A stretch of DNA of 8,649 nt from Verrucomicrobia bacterium UBA6015 (GCA_002428045.1 DIZZ01000120.1:1091-9739); one strand, 5' to 3'. Positions 1 to 7,576 are shown, counted from the stretch's first letter. Notes: generated by a model not told the origin, from the sequence alone. Numbers and translations: made by a program.

Positions 1-1079
1 GCAATGATCAAGTCCGATTTCTCGAACAGTTCATCCAGTTTGGCACGCCATTCTTGTTCATCATTAACCTTGTGAACGCCCAGAGAAAAGGCGCTATCCG
101 GTTTTTTCAGTACACAGGGAAAGGTAATGCCCAGGCTTTCCGGCGTCTGCTTGAGAGACTCCCGCTGAAGGATTACCGTTCTGGGGGCGGGCAATTTTGC
201 CTGTGCCAGTCGCTCGGCCAGATAAACCTTGTTACCACAGCGCAGGATCGACCAAGGATCGTCAATCACCGCCAGCCCCTCGGCGTGGGCTTTACGGGCG
301 AAGCGGTAGGAATAATGATTGACCGATGTTGTTACCCGTATCAACAGGGCATCGAATTCCGGCAGGCGGCTGTAATCCTCGCGCGTGATGAACTCACAAT
401 CCACATTCAGTTTCTCCGCCGCCTCGGCAAACTTTTTCAATGCCCGTTTGCAGGAAGGGGGACTGCCTTCCTCGGGATCAACCAGCACGGCCAAGTCGTA
501 GGCATACTGCTGTATGCGTGAGTGGTGGAATCGTTTGCGCGAGAAATACTGCCGGGCAAACCCCGCCAGGTGTTCCTGATCTAACTCATTGACCAGCCCC
601 AGGGAAAGCGGCACGATCTGTTGGATGAGCCACTTCTTGGTCATCACGAAACTGACCTTCAGCAGCGGTGCCTGGAACAGATGATACAGCGCACGACCGA
701 CATAACGATGTTCCGGCAATACGGTCTGACCGAAGTAGATGAAGAGGGTGAACTCCTTGGTCGGGACCTTGACAAAGGTCTTCTGGATCAACTCGTCGAT
801 ATCCTCCGCAATCGTCCGAATGATGGTCTGTGAGCGGAAATCCTGCATCGTGGTAACGGTCGGTATCGCCCGATGGCCCCGTGCCTCCGCCAGCAGCGAG
901 ACATAGTAGCCGACGGATTGATAGCGATACGACCGGCAAAGGTTGAACACGCGTGCATTCTTCATTTCCGCATACTTGCTTTGTGTCAGATAATCGCGGG
1001 CGGCAACCACCTCGACTTCCTCGATATCAAATACCCAATGCGACGGATTATTAAGAATAATCAGATTACGTACACTCAT
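1..1079 (-). CDS. RLAN-domain RimK-like ATP-grasp ligase (C-terminus cut by window edge)
   Basis: This frame has no stop before the window edge and gives 359 complete residues; full-length relatives are near 490, so the C-terminal quarter is missing. Residues 1 to about 195 look like the RLAN domain that precedes RimK-type ATP-grasp modules. From about residue 270 the frame reads as ATP-grasp: VIDDPWSILRCGNKVYLAE (271-289), then PAPRT (297-301), then the nucleotide-binding lysine region PCVLKKPDSAFSLGVHK (321-337). RimK-fold enzymes use ATP to join a carboxylate to an amine, typically adding an amino acid to a peptide or metabolite; the substrate here is unknown. The ATG at 1079 shares its A with the TGA of the upstream acetyltransferase gene. 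It has a clear AGGAG at 1086-1090, 6 nt away, so the start is well supported and coupling is likely. It should not be called ribosomal-protein-S6 modifier rimK, because the N-terminal domain differs. Confidence 0.88.
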   Translation of the reverse strand, partial: MSVRNLIILNNPSHWVFDIEEVEVVAARDYLTQSKYAEMKNARVFNLCRSYRYQSVGYYVSLLAEARGHRAIPTVTTMQDFRSQTIIRTIAEDIDELIQKTFVKVPTKEFTLFIYFGQTVLPEHRYVGRALYHLFQAPLLKVSFVMTKKWLIQQIVPLSLGLVNELDQEHLAGFARQYFSRKRFHHSRIQQYAYDLAVLVDPEEGSPPSCKRALKKFAEAAEKLNVDCEFITREDYSRLPEFDALLIRVTTSVNHYSYRFARKAHAEGLAVIDDPWSILRCGNKVYLAERLAQAKLPAPRTVILQRESLKQTPESLGITFPCVLKKPDSAFSLGVHKVNDEQEWRAKLDELFEKSDLII

Positions 1080-1585
1080 CATCCTCTCCTTTTCGCAGAC
1101 GACACTGGCCGTCGCAGCATCCGCCGCATCAACACCGCATCACGCCCCTCGGAATAATAATCAGGACGATACCCGACAATTTCAAAGCCGTGGGCCACAT
1201 ACCAGTTGATCAACCGCTTATTGCGCCGATCCGCCTCAAGCGACAAGTATAGGCTTTTCTGTCGACGAGCCGAATCCACGGCCTTTTGGACCAACCGACT
1301 CCCAAGGCCATCCCCGCGGAAGGCGGGCATGACCGCTAGCGAATAAATCCGCATGGACTGCGGACGACGGTGCAGCACCAACACACCGGCAACCTGCCGG
1401 GGCGCACCAAAGGCCTTGGCCCACGCGACAAGCACCGTCTGTGTCGGACTCCTCAATCCGTACCGCAACGCGCGAACCGAACTGCGACGCCCCTCTACAA
1501 AACATCGCCGTTCAACGGACGCCACCGCCTCCAGATCAGCGGGCTGGCCAACGCTGATCGTAATGCGATGCGCCACACCGCTCAT
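1079..1585 (-). CDS. RimI-like GNAT family N-acetyltransferase
   Basis: A 168-residue single-domain protein of the GNAT fold, which transfers an acetyl (or other acyl) group from CoA to an amine. The acetyl-CoA pyrophosphate loop RxxGxG is R90 to G95 (RGDGLG), just after the beta strand IYSLAVMP (80-87). Motif B is NKRLINWYVAHGFEIVG (122-138). PDYYSEGRDAVLM (141-153) resembles the C-terminal strand of RimI-type enzymes. The start at 1585 is preferred over the in-frame ATG at 1591: AAGGG (1592-1596) lies 6 nt from it, and it forms an ATGA overlap with the corA stop. The TGA stop overlaps the next start (TGATG). In related loci the GNAT domain is usually fused to a C-terminal papain-like peptidase, but this protein ends after the GNAT fold. 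The neighbouring ligase suggests work on the same peptide or metabolite. A generic role in acetylating protein N-termini is the alternative. Confidence 0.87.
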   Translation of the reverse strand: MSGVAHRITISVGQPADLEAVASVERRCFVEGRRSSVRALRYGLRSPTQTVLVAWAKAFGAPRQVAGVLVLHRRPQSMRIYSLAVMPAFRGDGLGSRLVQKAVDSARRQKSLYLSLEADRRNKRLINWYVAHGFEIVGYRPDYYSEGRDAVLMRRMLRRPVSSAKRRG

Positions 1586-2652
1586 AACCATCCCTTGCGC
1601 CTGAAGAACATGACCATGACCACCGCGACACTCCCCATGACCCCCAGCGTCAATGCGTAGCCAAGCGGCCAGCGCAGTTCAGGCATATTCTCGAAGTTCA
1701 TCCCGTAGACACCGGCAATAAACGTGAGCGGGATAAAGACCGTAGAGATGATTGTCAGCACCTTCATGACCTCATTCATCCGGTTGCTGACACTGCTCAT
1801 ATAGCTCTCCATCGCCGTGGAGATCATTTCCCGCATCGAGTCGATCATCTCCAACGCCTGAAACGTGTGCTCATAGACATCATGCAGGTAGGGTCCAAGC
1901 ATCTTTGGAATCAGCGGATTCTCGCACTTCTGCAGCATACTGATCGACTCGCGTAGCGGCCACAACTGGCGCCGGATGGCAACCAGCTCATGCTTGAGCG
2001 CATGAATACGGTGAAGCGTGGCGGGAACCGGCTTTTCGAGGGTGGCCTGCTGCGTACTCTCTATACGTTCGTCAATATCCTCCAGCACGGTGAAGTAGTT
2101 GTCGACGATCGCATCAATCAGCGCATACGCCAGATACACGGCATCGCTTTGCCGTATTCGCCCGCCACCGCTACGGATGCGATTACGAATCATGTCGAAG
2201 ACGTCCCCTTCCGTTTCCTGGAACGTCAGGACAAAGTTCTTCCCCACCACAATACTGACCTGCTCTGAGAAGACAAACGCCTTCCCCGCTGGTTTGTAAA
2301 GCATCCTCAGCACGAAAAAAAGGAGCGGCCCGTGGTCCTGGAATTTCGGACGCTGCCCGGTGCTGACAATATCCTCAAGCAACAAGGGATGAATGGAAAA
2401 TGCTTCGCCAACCGTCTGGATAAACGCAGTATCGTGCAACCCGGTGATGTTGATCCACGTGACCGCATCGCCCTTGATAAGTGGGACACACTCGGCGGCC
2501 GTATCCACGGTCAATTCCCGAACCTTGTCGTGGGAATAGACAATCACGCCAATCGTCGGCTTGTCAACCCGTCGCTCACCGAGAAAAACCAGCGACCCAG
2601 GAGGCAGGCCTGCCTTCCTGGATGTTGCTGATTTGGATGATCTACTGGTCAT
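1582..2652 (-). CDS. corA: CorA family divalent cation (Mg2+/Co2+) transporter
   Basis: A 356-residue inner-membrane channel that imports Mg2+ (also Co2+ or Ni2+) as a homopentamer. The family signature GMN is at 317-319 in VYGMNF, closing the first membrane helix (about 298-316). The periplasmic loop carries MPEL (323-326), the second helix spans about 331-350, and the protein ends in the basic tail RRKGWL. The N-terminal cytosolic domain opens with the GLPPGSLVFLGE segment (15-26). The long helix region (about 180-295) corresponds to the cytoplasmic funnel. The length matches Thermotoga-type CorA. The gene starts 9 nt after the clpX stop with no convincing Shine-Dalgarno sequence, so translation probably depends on ribosomes leaving clpX. 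Its stop overlaps the GNAT start as ATGA. The position is unusual, since lon often follows clpX. Members of this superfamily may carry other ions (ZntB, for example), but the intact GMN loop and MPEL favour CorA. Confidence 0.95.
   Translation of the reverse strand: MTSRSSKSATSRKAGLPPGSLVFLGERRVDKPTIGVIVYSHDKVRELTVDTAAECVPLIKGDAVTWINITGLHDTAFIQTVGEAFSIHPLLLEDIVSTGQRPKFQDHGPLLFFVLRMLYKPAGKAFVFSEQVSIVVGKNFVLTFQETEGDVFDMIRNRIRSGGGRIRQSDAVYLAYALIDAIVDNYFTVLEDIDERIESTQQATLEKPVPATLHRIHALKHELVAIRRQLWPLRESISMLQKCENPLIPKMLGPYLHDVYEHTFQALEMIDSMREMISTAMESYMSSVSNRMNEVMKVLTIISTVFIPLTFIAGVYGMNFENMPELRWPLGYALTLGVMGSVAVVMVMFFRRKGWL
1592..1596 (-). promoter_or_regulatory. Ribosome binding site deciding the GNAT start
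   Basis: Read on the minus strand this is AAGGG, inside the end of corA. It abuts the ATG at 1591 directly, which is too close to serve it, but is 6 nt from the ATG at 1585. This supports the shorter protein and the ATGA junction with corA. Confidence 0.6.
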
Positions 2653-2661
2653 TTCGGGTCG

Positions 2662-4005
2662 CTAGGACGCTGCCTTCAGCGGTTCAAGCTCCTCCTGTCC
2701 CACATCCTCGGGTTCCACACGCTGGCGATCGACCATCGCCTTGGTGATCCGGATCTTTCCTCCGGTGGTGCGCCGCGGCGCCTCGAACATCACGTCAAGC
2801 ATCAGTCGTTCAACCATCGCCCGCAGCCCACGGGCACCGGAACTGCGCTTGTGCGCCAGATGCGCCAATTCGCGTAGGGCGGCATCCGTGAAGGACAGCT
2901 CAATCCCTTCCATCGCCAACAACTTCTGGTATTGCTTGACGATACAATTCTTCGGTTCAACCAGAATCCGTACCAAATCCTCTTCGCTAAGGTCCGATAA
3001 AGAGGCGATCACCGGAAGGCGTCCGATCAGCTCGGGTATCAATCCATAACGGATAAGATCCTCCGGTTCAGGCTGGAGCTCCGAGCCAAATGGGAGCAGC
3101 GTCCGACGGTGCGCATCCTGATCCACAAAGCCAAGTGCACCGCGCCCCGTGCGGCGACGGATGATGTCTGACAACCCGACAAACGCACCACCGCATATAA
3201 ACAGGATATTGGTCGTATTGATCTTTATATATTCCTGCTGGGGATGCTTGCGCCCCCCTCCCGGCGGAACCCGACTCATCGTCCCTTCAAGAATCTTCAA
3301 CAGTGCCTGCTGGACCCCTTCCCCAGAAACGTCACGGGTAATGGACACATTCTCGGTCTTACGTCCGATCTTATCGATCTCGTCGACATAGATAATCCCC
3401 GTCTCGGCACGAGCCACGTCATTGTCGGCGGCCTGGATCAGGCTAAGCAGGATATTCTCGACATCCTCGCCAACATATCCTGCCTCGGTCAAGGTGGTGG
3501 CATCCACGATCGTGAACGGCACATCAAGCACACGGGCGAGGGTTTTTGCCAGCAATGTCTTGCCACTCCCAGTAGGCCCCATCAGCAGTATATTGCTTTT
3601 CTCGATCTCGACATCCTGCAGCGGATCACCCGCCGTTGAAACCACGGACTGCCGCAGACGCTTGTAATGGTTGTGTACCGCCACAGCCAGCATCTTCTTG
3701 GCCTCGGGATGACCGATGACATACTGGTTAAGCACATCAAAGATCTCGTGAGGCTTGGGCACCTTCAACGCCGATATGCGTGTGGCGGTGGCAGCCGCAG
3801 TGGCGGCGGTAGAGGCGGCCACCGTGGGTGCTGCCTTGCCGGTCGCGGCAGCCTCCGGCTTCTCCTGCAACAGCCCGTTGCAGAGATGGATGCATTCATC
3901 ACAAATGTTGACATCGGGGCCAGCGATCAGCCGGGAAACCTCCTGCTGGCGCTTTCCGCAAAATGAACAGAACCGGTGACTATCCTGACGGGTTGTCCTT
4001 GCCAT
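2662..4005 (-). CDS. clpX: ATP-dependent Clp protease ATP-binding subunit ClpX
   Basis: The hexameric AAA+ unfoldase that recognises tagged or native substrates and threads them into ClpP. At 447 residues it is somewhat longer than E. coli ClpX (424). The N-terminal zinc-binding domain has C13, C16, C35 and C38. Walker A is GPTGSGKT (143-150) and Walker B ends in D208-E209. The pore loops are GYVG (176-179) and RKH (252-254). Sensor 2 is GAR (390-392). The ClpP-docking loop is LGF (291-293), in place of the common IGF. Between the zinc domain and the AAA+ core lies a low-complexity Ala/Thr-rich linker (about 51-76) that accounts for much of the extra length. AAGGAG at 4012-4017 sits 6 nt before the ATG. 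The gene follows clpP by 19 nt, so the protease and its unfoldase are co-expressed. Confidence 0.98.
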   Translation of the reverse strand: MARTTRQDSHRFCSFCGKRQQEVSRLIAGPDVNICDECIHLCNGLLQEKPEAAATGKAAPTVAASTAATAAATATRISALKVPKPHEIFDVLNQYVIGHPEAKKMLAVAVHNHYKRLRQSVVSTAGDPLQDVEIEKSNILLMGPTGSGKTLLAKTLARVLDVPFTIVDATTLTEAGYVGEDVENILLSLIQAADNDVARAETGIIYVDEIDKIGRKTENVSITRDVSGEGVQQALLKILEGTMSRVPPGGGRKHPQQEYIKINTTNILFICGGAFVGLSDIIRRRTGRGALGFVDQDAHRRTLLPFGSELQPEPEDLIRYGLIPELIGRLPVIASLSDLSEEDLVRILVEPKNCIVKQYQKLLAMEGIELSFTDAALRELAHLAHKRSSGARGLRAMVERLMLDVMFEAPRRTTGGKIRITKAMVDRQRVEPEDVGQEELEPLKAAS

Positions 4006-4011
4006 TCAAAA

Positions 4012-4017
4012 CTCCTT
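4012..4017 (-). promoter_or_regulatory. Strong ribosome binding site of clpX
   Basis: Minus-strand AAGGAG, 6 nt before the clpX ATG, in the 19-nt gap after clpP. It supports the chosen start and independent, efficient initiation within the operon. Confidence 0.7.
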
Positions 4018-4024
4018 GTATGAT

Positions 4025-4633
4025 TCAGGCGCTAATCGTTTTACGGCTCTTTACCACTTCGTCAACCAGCCCGTAGCGGGCCGCTTCCTCTGCGGACATG
4101 AAGAAATCCCGATCGGTGTCCTTCTCGATCTCTTCCAGGGATTTCCTGGTATGAAATGCCAGGATGCCGTTAAGGGTATCCCGTAAGCGCAGAATCTCCT
4201 TGGCCTGGATGCTGATATCCGAAGCCTGCCCCTGCACACCGCCCCAGGGTTGGTGAACCATGATCCGGGCACAGGGCAAGGCAAACCGTTTTCCACGGGC
4301 ACCGGCAGCCAATAGCACCGCACCCATGCTAGCGGCCTGTCCCACGCAATAGGTGGCTACATCACACTTCAGGAACTGGATCGTGTCATAAATGGCCAAT
4401 CCAGCCGTGACTGATCCGCCCGGCGAGTTGATATATATGCTGATATCCTTTTCCGGGTCTTCTGCCTGCAGGAACAGGAGCTGGGCGATGATCAGATTGC
4501 TGATCCCGTCATCAATCCCGCTGCCGATAAAGATAATCCGATCCTTCAACAATCGTGAAAAAATATCATAAGCACGTTCGCCACGCCCGGTCTGCTCCAC
4601 CACCATTGGCACTAATTGTCCATAATCACTCAT
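4025..4633 (-). CDS. clpP: ATP-dependent Clp protease proteolytic subunit ClpP
   Basis: The self-compartmentalised serine protease that forms a double heptameric ring and degrades substrates delivered by ClpX. It is 202 residues, the usual length. The catalytic triad is fully present: S102 in GQAASMGA, H127 in MVHQP and D176 in TDRDFFMS. The spacing equals that of the E. coli mature enzyme (97, 122, 171). The oxyanion and substrate-strand region YINSPGGSVTAGLAIYDT (67-84) is intact. After the catalytic histidine the sequence is HQPWGG instead of the widespread HQPLGG. An AAAGGGG at 4641-4647, 7 nt upstream, supports the ATG at 4633. Only 37 nt separate it from tig, without a convincing terminator, so tig, clpP and clpX should share an mRNA. 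No second clpP is present in the window. Confidence 0.98.
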   Translation of the reverse strand: MSDYGQLVPMVVEQTGRGERAYDIFSRLLKDRIIFIGSGIDDGISNLIIAQLLFLQAEDPEKDISIYINSPGGSVTAGLAIYDTIQFLKCDVATYCVGQAASMGAVLLAAGARGKRFALPCARIMVHQPWGGVQGQASDISIQAKEILRLRDTLNGILAFHTRKSLEEIEKDTDRDFFMSAEEAARYGLVDEVVKSRKTISA

Positions 4634-4670
4634 CGCCTAACCCCTTTGGTTACATATCCTCGGAAAACCG

Positions 4671-5972
4671 TTACGCGCTAATCTTAGCCTGACCAACAAG
4701 AAAATCCAATACCTTGGTATGTAAAATATCGTTGCGCAGGTTATCCATGCCACCCTCCTGCTTTTCGATCTCCGCCCGCAATTTTTCAACCGGCATGCGG
4801 TAATGCACGGCCATCATCTCCATTTCACGCTCAACATCGCCATCGCTGATGCTAATTTTTTCGGCAGCGGCAATCGCCCGTCCGATATAACTCATCTTGA
4901 CGCGATCGGCCGCCTGCTGAGCCACGGTACCCATAATCTCGTCACGGTGTTTCTCCAGCATCTCGCGCGTGCTGCCCGCTTGCGCCATGCGGTTCAGCAG
5001 AGACCGCAACAAGGCGGTGGTCTCGTTGGCGACCAGCGACTCAGGTAACCCAACCTGCGTATTATCAAGCAGATACTTACCGACCTGCTCCCGATGCCGG
5101 TTAATTTCAGCCGCCTTCTTTTCCTGTACAACCCCATCGCGCATCTGCTTGCGCAGCGCCTCCACCGAGCTGATGTTCAATTCCTTGAGGAACGCCTCTG
5201 TAAGCTCGGGTTCCTGACGACGGCGCAACGCCTCCACGGTGATTGTATAAACCGCCGTTTTACCAGCCAAGGTGGCGATCCGGTATTCTGCAGGGAAGCT
5301 AATATCTGTAGTGACCGTCTGCCCGATCGCAGCCCCGATCAATGCCGCATTCAGCCCGGGCAGGAATTCCGATTCACTGGCCAGCGGCAACCAGAAACCT
5401 TCCCCGGATGCCAATTCGCCAGCTTCAGGCAATTCGGACAATGGGTTTCCGTCGAAGAGACCCGAGTACGTCACCTTGACCAGATCCTGATCCTGTGCCG
5501 TACCGGACGTCAAGTCCTCATAACGGGAAAAGTGCTGACGCATCCGCTGGATGGCCTCGTCAATATCCTCCTCGGTTGCATCTGTATCCATCGATGTCAA
5601 CGGGATCTGCTGGTATGTGGGAAGCTGGAATTCCGGTTCCAGATCCAGCACCACCTGGTACGCGAATCCGTTCTCCGTCGATAAACTGAGATTTTCCAGA
5701 CCGACCACCGCCACAGGCTTCAACGACTCCTGCTGAAGCATGGCCTGGTATGTCCTGGGCAACAGTTCATCCTGAACCTGCTTAAAGATATCCTTTTTGA
5801 AGCGGGACTCCACCATCGCCAACGGCACCTTGCCGCGACGGAAACCAGGGATCCGGGCATTCTTGACATACAGCTTGAGCACCGCGTCGTAATCCGGACG
5901 AACCGCATCCGCCGGCACTTCCACATTGACCTGCACGCGGCAGCTACCGACCTTCTCGACAGAAACTTTCAT
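4671..5972 (-). CDS. tig: Trigger factor, ribosome-associated chaperone
   Basis: A 433-residue chaperone that docks at the ribosomal exit tunnel and shields nascent chains. It usually carries a peptidyl-prolyl isomerase domain. The ribosome-docking loop is visible as NARIPGFRRGKVP (38-50). The isomerase domain spans roughly 159-249 (from DQDLVKVTYSG to VYTITVEAL). The helical C-terminal arms run from about 255 to the end, including EPELTEAFLKEL (254-265) and the closing HTKVLDFLVGQAKIS. The length matches the family (E. coli 432). The ATG at 5972 has GAAGGA (5980-5985) 7 nt upstream. A promoter of good quality lies in the spacer behind rho, so tig probably heads the tig-clpP-clpX transcription unit. 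That order is conserved in many bacterial phyla. In the docking loop FRR replaces the E. coli FRK, a conservative change. Confidence 0.97.
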   Translation of the reverse strand: MKVSVEKVGSCRVQVNVEVPADAVRPDYDAVLKLYVKNARIPGFRRGKVPLAMVESRFKKDIFKQVQDELLPRTYQAMLQQESLKPVAVVGLENLSLSTENGFAYQVVLDLEPEFQLPTYQQIPLTSMDTDATEEDIDEAIQRMRQHFSRYEDLTSGTAQDQDLVKVTYSGLFDGNPLSELPEAGELASGEGFWLPLASESEFLPGLNAALIGAAIGQTVTTDISFPAEYRIATLAGKTAVYTITVEALRRRQEPELTEAFLKELNISSVEALRKQMRDGVVQEKKAAEINRHREQVGKYLLDNTQVGLPESLVANETTALLRSLLNRMAQAGSTREMLEKHRDEIMGTVAQQAADRVKMSYIGRAIAAAEKISISDGDVEREMEMMAVHYRMPVEKLRAEIEKQEGGMDNLRNDILHTKVLDFLVGQAKISA

Positions 5973-6009
5973 GATCTTATCCTTCGTTAATTTAATGCAA
6001 AGGGTCTTG

Positions 6010-6038
6010 TGTATACCCTAATCTACGGCATTTGTAAA
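6010..6038 (-). promoter_or_regulatory. Predicted sigma70-type promoter of the tig-clpP-clpX operon
   Basis: On the minus strand TTTACA (6033-6038; 5 of 6 to the -35 consensus) is followed by exactly 17 nt and then TATACA (6010-6015; 4 of 6 to the -10 consensus). Transcription would begin near 6003, leaving a leader of about 30 nt that contains the tig ribosome binding site. It lies entirely in the 83-nt spacer between rho and tig. Seen by eye and not experimentally supported. No heat-shock sigma32-like or CIRCE element was recognised. Confidence 0.6.
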
Positions 6039-6055
6039 TCGCAAACCGGAGCAAC

Positions 6056-7576
6056 TTATTCCTTCATGGACAACAGGAATTCGGCATTGCTGCTGGTCTT
6101 TTTAAGCCGGTTCAAAATCATCTCCATGGCATCCCCCGGCGGAACACCGGTGATTGCCCGACGCAGCGTCCAGATTCGGCTTAGCTCATCGGGATGCAAC
6201 AGTAGCTCCTCTTTGCGAGTGCCACTCTTGTCGATGTTGATGGCCGGGAATATTCGCTTATCGCTAATAGAACGATCCAGACAGAGCTCCATGTTGCCCG
6301 TCCCCTTGAATTCCTCGAAGATGACATCATCCATCCGGCTGCCGGTCTCGACCAAGGCGGTGGCGATAATCGTCAGGCTGCCACCATGCTCAATATTGCG
6401 AGCCGCCCCGAAAAATCGTTTTGGCTTGCTCAGGGCATTGGCATCCACGCCACCGCTCAGGATCTTTCCGCTATGCGGCTGGACCGTGTTGTAGGCCCGG
6501 GCCAGACGCGTGATACTATCCAGCAGGATGACCACATCGCGACCGAATTCCACCATTCGCTTGGCCATTTCAATCACCAGTTCCGCCACCTGCACATGAC
6601 GTGCGGGCTCCTCGTCAAAGGTGGAACTGAGAACCTGGGCCTTGGTGTTGCGGATCATGTCGGTCACTTCCTCGGGCCGCTCATCAATCAGCAGGATGAT
6701 CAAGTGCGCTTCTGGATGATTGGCCGAGATGCTGTTGGCGATTTGCTGCATCAGCACCGTCTTGCCGGTCCGCGGCGCAGCCACGATCAACCCGCGCTGG
6801 CCCTTGCCTATCGGCGTGAACAGATCCATCACGCGCATCGATACGCCCTTGGGATCACTCTCCAACTGCAGGCGCTGATCTGGGAATAGCGGGGTCAGGT
6901 TCTCGAAGGGAATCTTCGTGCGGGCTTTCTCCGGCTCCTCGCCATTGACCGTATCAACCCGCGCCAGCGCGAAGAAACGTTCTTTCTCCTTGGGCTCGCG
7001 GATCTGCCCCTTGATGTGATACCCCGTGCGCAAAGCCAACCGCCGGATCTGCGACGGCGAGACATAGATGTCTTCCGGACAAGGTAGGTAATTGTTATAG
7101 GCAGAACGTAGGAAACCGAACCCGTCGGGTAGGATTTCAAGAACCCCGTCGGTCATCACAATACCATTTCGACCGGCATGTGCCTTGAGAATCTCGAAGA
7201 TCAATTCGGATTTACGCAGCGCCCCCAGCTCCACCAGGGCAAACTTATCCGCCATCTCCATTAAAACGGGCACGGCACTGGTATGCAGGGCATTCAGGCT
7301 CAACTCCAAGGGAATGCCGTTGGGCGGCGCCAGCGGCTCGCCATTCTCATCCGTGCGAACGACCGTTTCGCGCGGAGGCGGCGCGGGTGTCTCGTGACCT
7401 TCGGTTCCGACCACCTTTTTGACCCCGCGTCCCCTGCCCCGTCCGCGCAGCTTCTTGGCCATGGCGGCGGCCGAGGTGCTGTGGCTAGCGCGCCGAGGTT
7501 GACTTTCCCCGTTACCCCCGTGACCAACCTGTGTGGTCTCTGCCGTTGGGGTTGCCTGCTCTGCTGTATCTTCCAT
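6056..7576 (-). CDS. rho: Transcription termination factor Rho
   Basis: The hexameric RNA-dependent ATPase/helicase that ends transcription at unstructured C-rich RNA. At 506 residues it exceeds E. coli Rho (419), mainly because of an 88-residue N-terminal extension. The extension contains KKLRGRGRGRGVKK (41-54) and a Pro-rich stretch. Then come the Rho N-terminal helical domain (about 89-133) and the cold-shock-like primary RNA-binding domain (about 137-212, DGVLEILPDGFGFLR at 143-157, DIYVSPSQIRR at 169-179). The RecA-like motor has Walker A AAPRTGKT (266-273) and LLIDERPEEVTDM (295-307). It also has the Walker B region VVILLDSITRLARAYN (348-363) and the RNA-contacting GTGNMEL (425-431). 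A GAGGAG (7588-7593) inside coaE is 11 nt from the ATG. The start overlaps the coaE stop (TAATG), so the two are coupled. Compared with E. coli, the P-loop flank reads AAPRT in place of PPKA. Confidence 0.98.
   Translation of the reverse strand: MEDTAEQATPTAETTQVGHGGNGESQPRRASHSTSAAAMAKKLRGRGRGRGVKKVVGTEGHETPAPPPRETVVRTDENGEPLAPPNGIPLELSLNALHTSAVPVLMEMADKFALVELGALRKSELIFEILKAHAGRNGIVMTDGVLEILPDGFGFLRSAYNNYLPCPEDIYVSPSQIRRLALRTGYHIKGQIREPKEKERFFALARVDTVNGEEPEKARTKIPFENLTPLFPDQRLQLESDPKGVSMRVMDLFTPIGKGQRGLIVAAPRTGKTVLMQQIANSISANHPEAHLIILLIDERPEEVTDMIRNTKAQVLSSTFDEEPARHVQVAELVIEMAKRMVEFGRDVVILLDSITRLARAYNTVQPHSGKILSGGVDANALSKPKRFFGAARNIEHGGSLTIIATALVETGSRMDDVIFEEFKGTGNMELCLDRSISDKRIFPAINIDKSGTRKEELLLHPDELSRIWTLRRAITGVPPGDAMEMILNRLKKTSSNAEFLLSMKE

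Noticed and set aside
54..521. Plus-strand open frame of 155 codons
   Set aside because: Antisense to the ATP-grasp ligase, whose sense frame is clearly coding through the same stretch.
1586..1591. Alternative GNAT start two codons upstream (ATG at 1591)
   Set aside because: The AAGGG directly touches this ATG, leaving no spacing, whereas it is 6 nt from the ATG at 1585, which also forms the typical ATGA overlap.
3778..3855. Possible frameshift or insertion in clpX at the GC-rich repeat
   Set aside because: The frame is open and conserved ClpX sequence resumes in register on both sides, so it is an in-frame linker and not damage.
5094..5684. Plus-strand open frame of 196 codons
   Set aside because: Lies antisense inside tig, shows no recognisable domain, and reflects the codon bias of the real gene.
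5823..5846. FRR in place of FRK in the trigger factor ribosome-docking loop
   Set aside because: Arg for Lys is conservative and I recall it in many trigger factors, so it is not remarkable.
6386..6889. Plus-strand open frame of 167 codons
   Set aside because: Antisense to the most conserved part of rho; no independent evidence for a gene.
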